NCBI RefSeq assembly: GCF_029867415.1
Contig: NC_081180.1
Location: 19,647,308 to 19,711,307 of the forward strand
Reading direction: 5' to 3'
Length of the DNA: 64,000 nt
Origin: Vicia villosa
Lineage: Eukaryota; Streptophyta; Magnoliopsida; Fabales; Fabaceae
Position numbers and translations under genes: made by a program. Under the pieces are notes generated by a model. That model did not search any database. It was not told the DNA's origin and saw only the letters and a program-made list of their open reading frames with translations. Below are positions 62,901 to 64,000 of the stretch, piece after piece; the stretch's first letter is position 1; each line of letters opens with the position of its first letter.

Positions 62901-64000
62901 CCGTAATCTTTTTCAAGTTTAAAAATGTGTGTTCGTGTCCAAATATTACAGTAGTGCTAAGAAACTTATTATACGAAGTTAAAAGGTGTCTTTGTTTTAT
63001 TGTAAACTAACCTGGTATCATGTTCAGACATTTTCAAGTAATAGTTGACTATTTACTGAATGGTGAAATTCCTTGCTTGGCTAGTATCCCTCTGGTCCTG
63101 CTTATTCTTGGATCAAAGAAGAACAGGAAACCGATTTGTATGGTACATCAGAAGTGAAAGTTGAGGATTTCAGTCATGAGCCTTCACAGTCAAGGCAGGT
63201 GAACTTTGAGGGAACTAGCACTGGCAAAAGGGTGAACTTCGAGGGCATTAGCAACGGCAAAAGGGTGAACTTTGAAGGAACTAGCACTGGCAAAAGGGTG
63301 AACTTTGAGGGAACTAGCACTGGCGAAAGGGTGAAGGAAGAAGATTACATTGATGAATTTACCGATGACGTGAAATATTCTGACATAATGGAAAATGACA
63401 GAAATAAGAGGCCAAAATATGAACATGATGATATTTCAAACGGTAGTCTTGATCCTTATTGGGTGGAAGAAAAGGTGGATACAATTGTTGCCACAATGTC
63501 GAGACGTAACAGATCAAATCCATCCAGGAGTCTAAGCAGTGTGGCAGCAAAGCCTCCATTTTTCTTATTTGGAAATGTTTCGAACATAACATACGAGTCA
63601 TGGAAAAAAATGAGTCAGTTTCTGTATTGTATTGAACCTGAATTTGTGAACACCGAGTTCTTTTCGGCCTTGAATAGAATAGAAGGTTACATTCACAATC
63701 TTCCAACAGAAAACAGGTTCCACATTCTTCCTAAGCCGCCTATGACTATCGAGGAAGCAGTACCGCGGGCAAAGAAATGGTGGCCTCCTTGGGATTCAAG
63801 GAAGCAGCTGAACTGTAATTATTATGAAACTCGTGGAATAACTCAACTTTGTGATAGACTAGGAAGGGATCTTGCTGACGCTGGGGGAGTACTCACATCT
63901 CAACAGCAGAGAGACATTCTTCGGTATTGTCGCGGTTTGAATCTTGTGTGGACTGGTAAACACAAACTTGGTCCAATAGAGCCTGAACACATGGAGCGTA
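59934..64000 (+). CDS. DRM3: DRM3-like de novo DNA methyltransferase (5' part, runs off the window)
   Basis: Ten coding exons are seen (59934-60041, 60326-60422, 60539-60585, 60689-60784, 61091-61189, 61605-61704, 61987-62105, 62360-62459, 62682-62761, and 63085 to beyond 64000), giving the first 587 residues. Three UBA domains lie at about 47-85 (FFIGMGFLPGLVDKVIEENG), 168-205 (FSVEEVEFAIRKLG) and 235-272 (LFEMGFSENEISSAVDKLG). A linker with four 11-residue repeats follows, then the start of the rearranged methyltransferase region (PPFFLFGNVSN, GYIHNLPTENRFHILP, KKWWPPWDSRKQL, GLNLVWTGKHKLGP). DRM proteins act in RNA-directed DNA methylation in the nucleus. The wording resembles DRM3, which in Arabidopsis is a catalytically degenerate partner of DRM2; the catalytic motifs lie beyond the window. 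Confidence 0.85.
63196..63327 (+). repeat. 33-bp coding minisatellite in the DRM3-like gene (four units)
   Basis: Four consecutive 33-bp units encode RVNFEGTSTGK-type repeats (unit 1 starts Gln, unit 2 has Ile and Asn changes, unit 4 ends Glu). The frame is kept. They lie between the third UBA domain and the methyltransferase region. Confidence 0.95.

Noticed and set aside
63196..63327. CRISPR-like spaced repeats
   Set aside because: The units are contiguous, in frame and coding in a plant gene; no spacers.

Overview
This is plant nuclear DNA. Four genes with spliced plant-type exons sit in a sea of nested transposable elements, with one nuclear tRNA-Ala gene. Tat/Ogre-type LTR sequences, a legume-style TRIM and gene fragments that read best as legume homologues suggest a papilionoid legume of the vetch/pea/clover group. 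That is inference; no species marker is present.

Layout. 1-4282: 3' half of a Tat-lineage Ty3/gypsy retrotransposon (integrase, a broken antisense accessory ORF with an intron, 3' LTR). 4283-6124: right part of a CACTA transposon carrying a fragment of an ABCC (MRP) transporter gene. 6125-9664: retroelement scraps, a TRIM and a hAT-like remnant. 9673-12372: 2.7 kb hAT-type element with an 8-bp target duplication, ending 165 bp before the start codon of a GUB_WAK-domain wall protein gene (12538-13647). 14694-14766: tRNA-Ala(UGC). 15041-23535: 21-exon importin-beta-like gene with a transposon-filled intron. 24085-39905: decayed hAT transposase, Ogre-like LTR/leader sequence, and an unrecognised retroelement-type ORF cut by two insertions (a Tork-like copia element at 31177-36074 and an LTR-like unit at 36310-39120). 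41650-43740: hAT-like ends enclosing a pseudogene fragment of the NPG1/NPGR family. 45080-48211: YTH-domain m6A reader (ECT6-like). 49028-49712: small hAT. 51135-55968: putative Helitron with a minisatellite. 56777-59012: solo LTR containing a hAT that contains two fold-back MITEs in (AT)n. 59934-64000: 5' part of a DRM3-like de novo methyltransferase gene, running off the window.

The four genes, all on the + strand (WAK-like, importin-like, ECT6-like, DRM3-like), follow the order I recall for Arabidopsis At3g17350, At3g17340, At3g17330 and At3g17310. The window therefore looks like an ancient conserved gene block expanded to more than 50 kb by transposons. The genes have separate jobs: cell-wall pectin binding, nuclear import, m6A reading, and RNA-directed DNA methylation. 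DRM3 belongs to the pathway that silences the kind of elements surrounding it. Exon coordinates were worked out by hand from GT/AG sites and frame continuity and have not been tested against transcripts.
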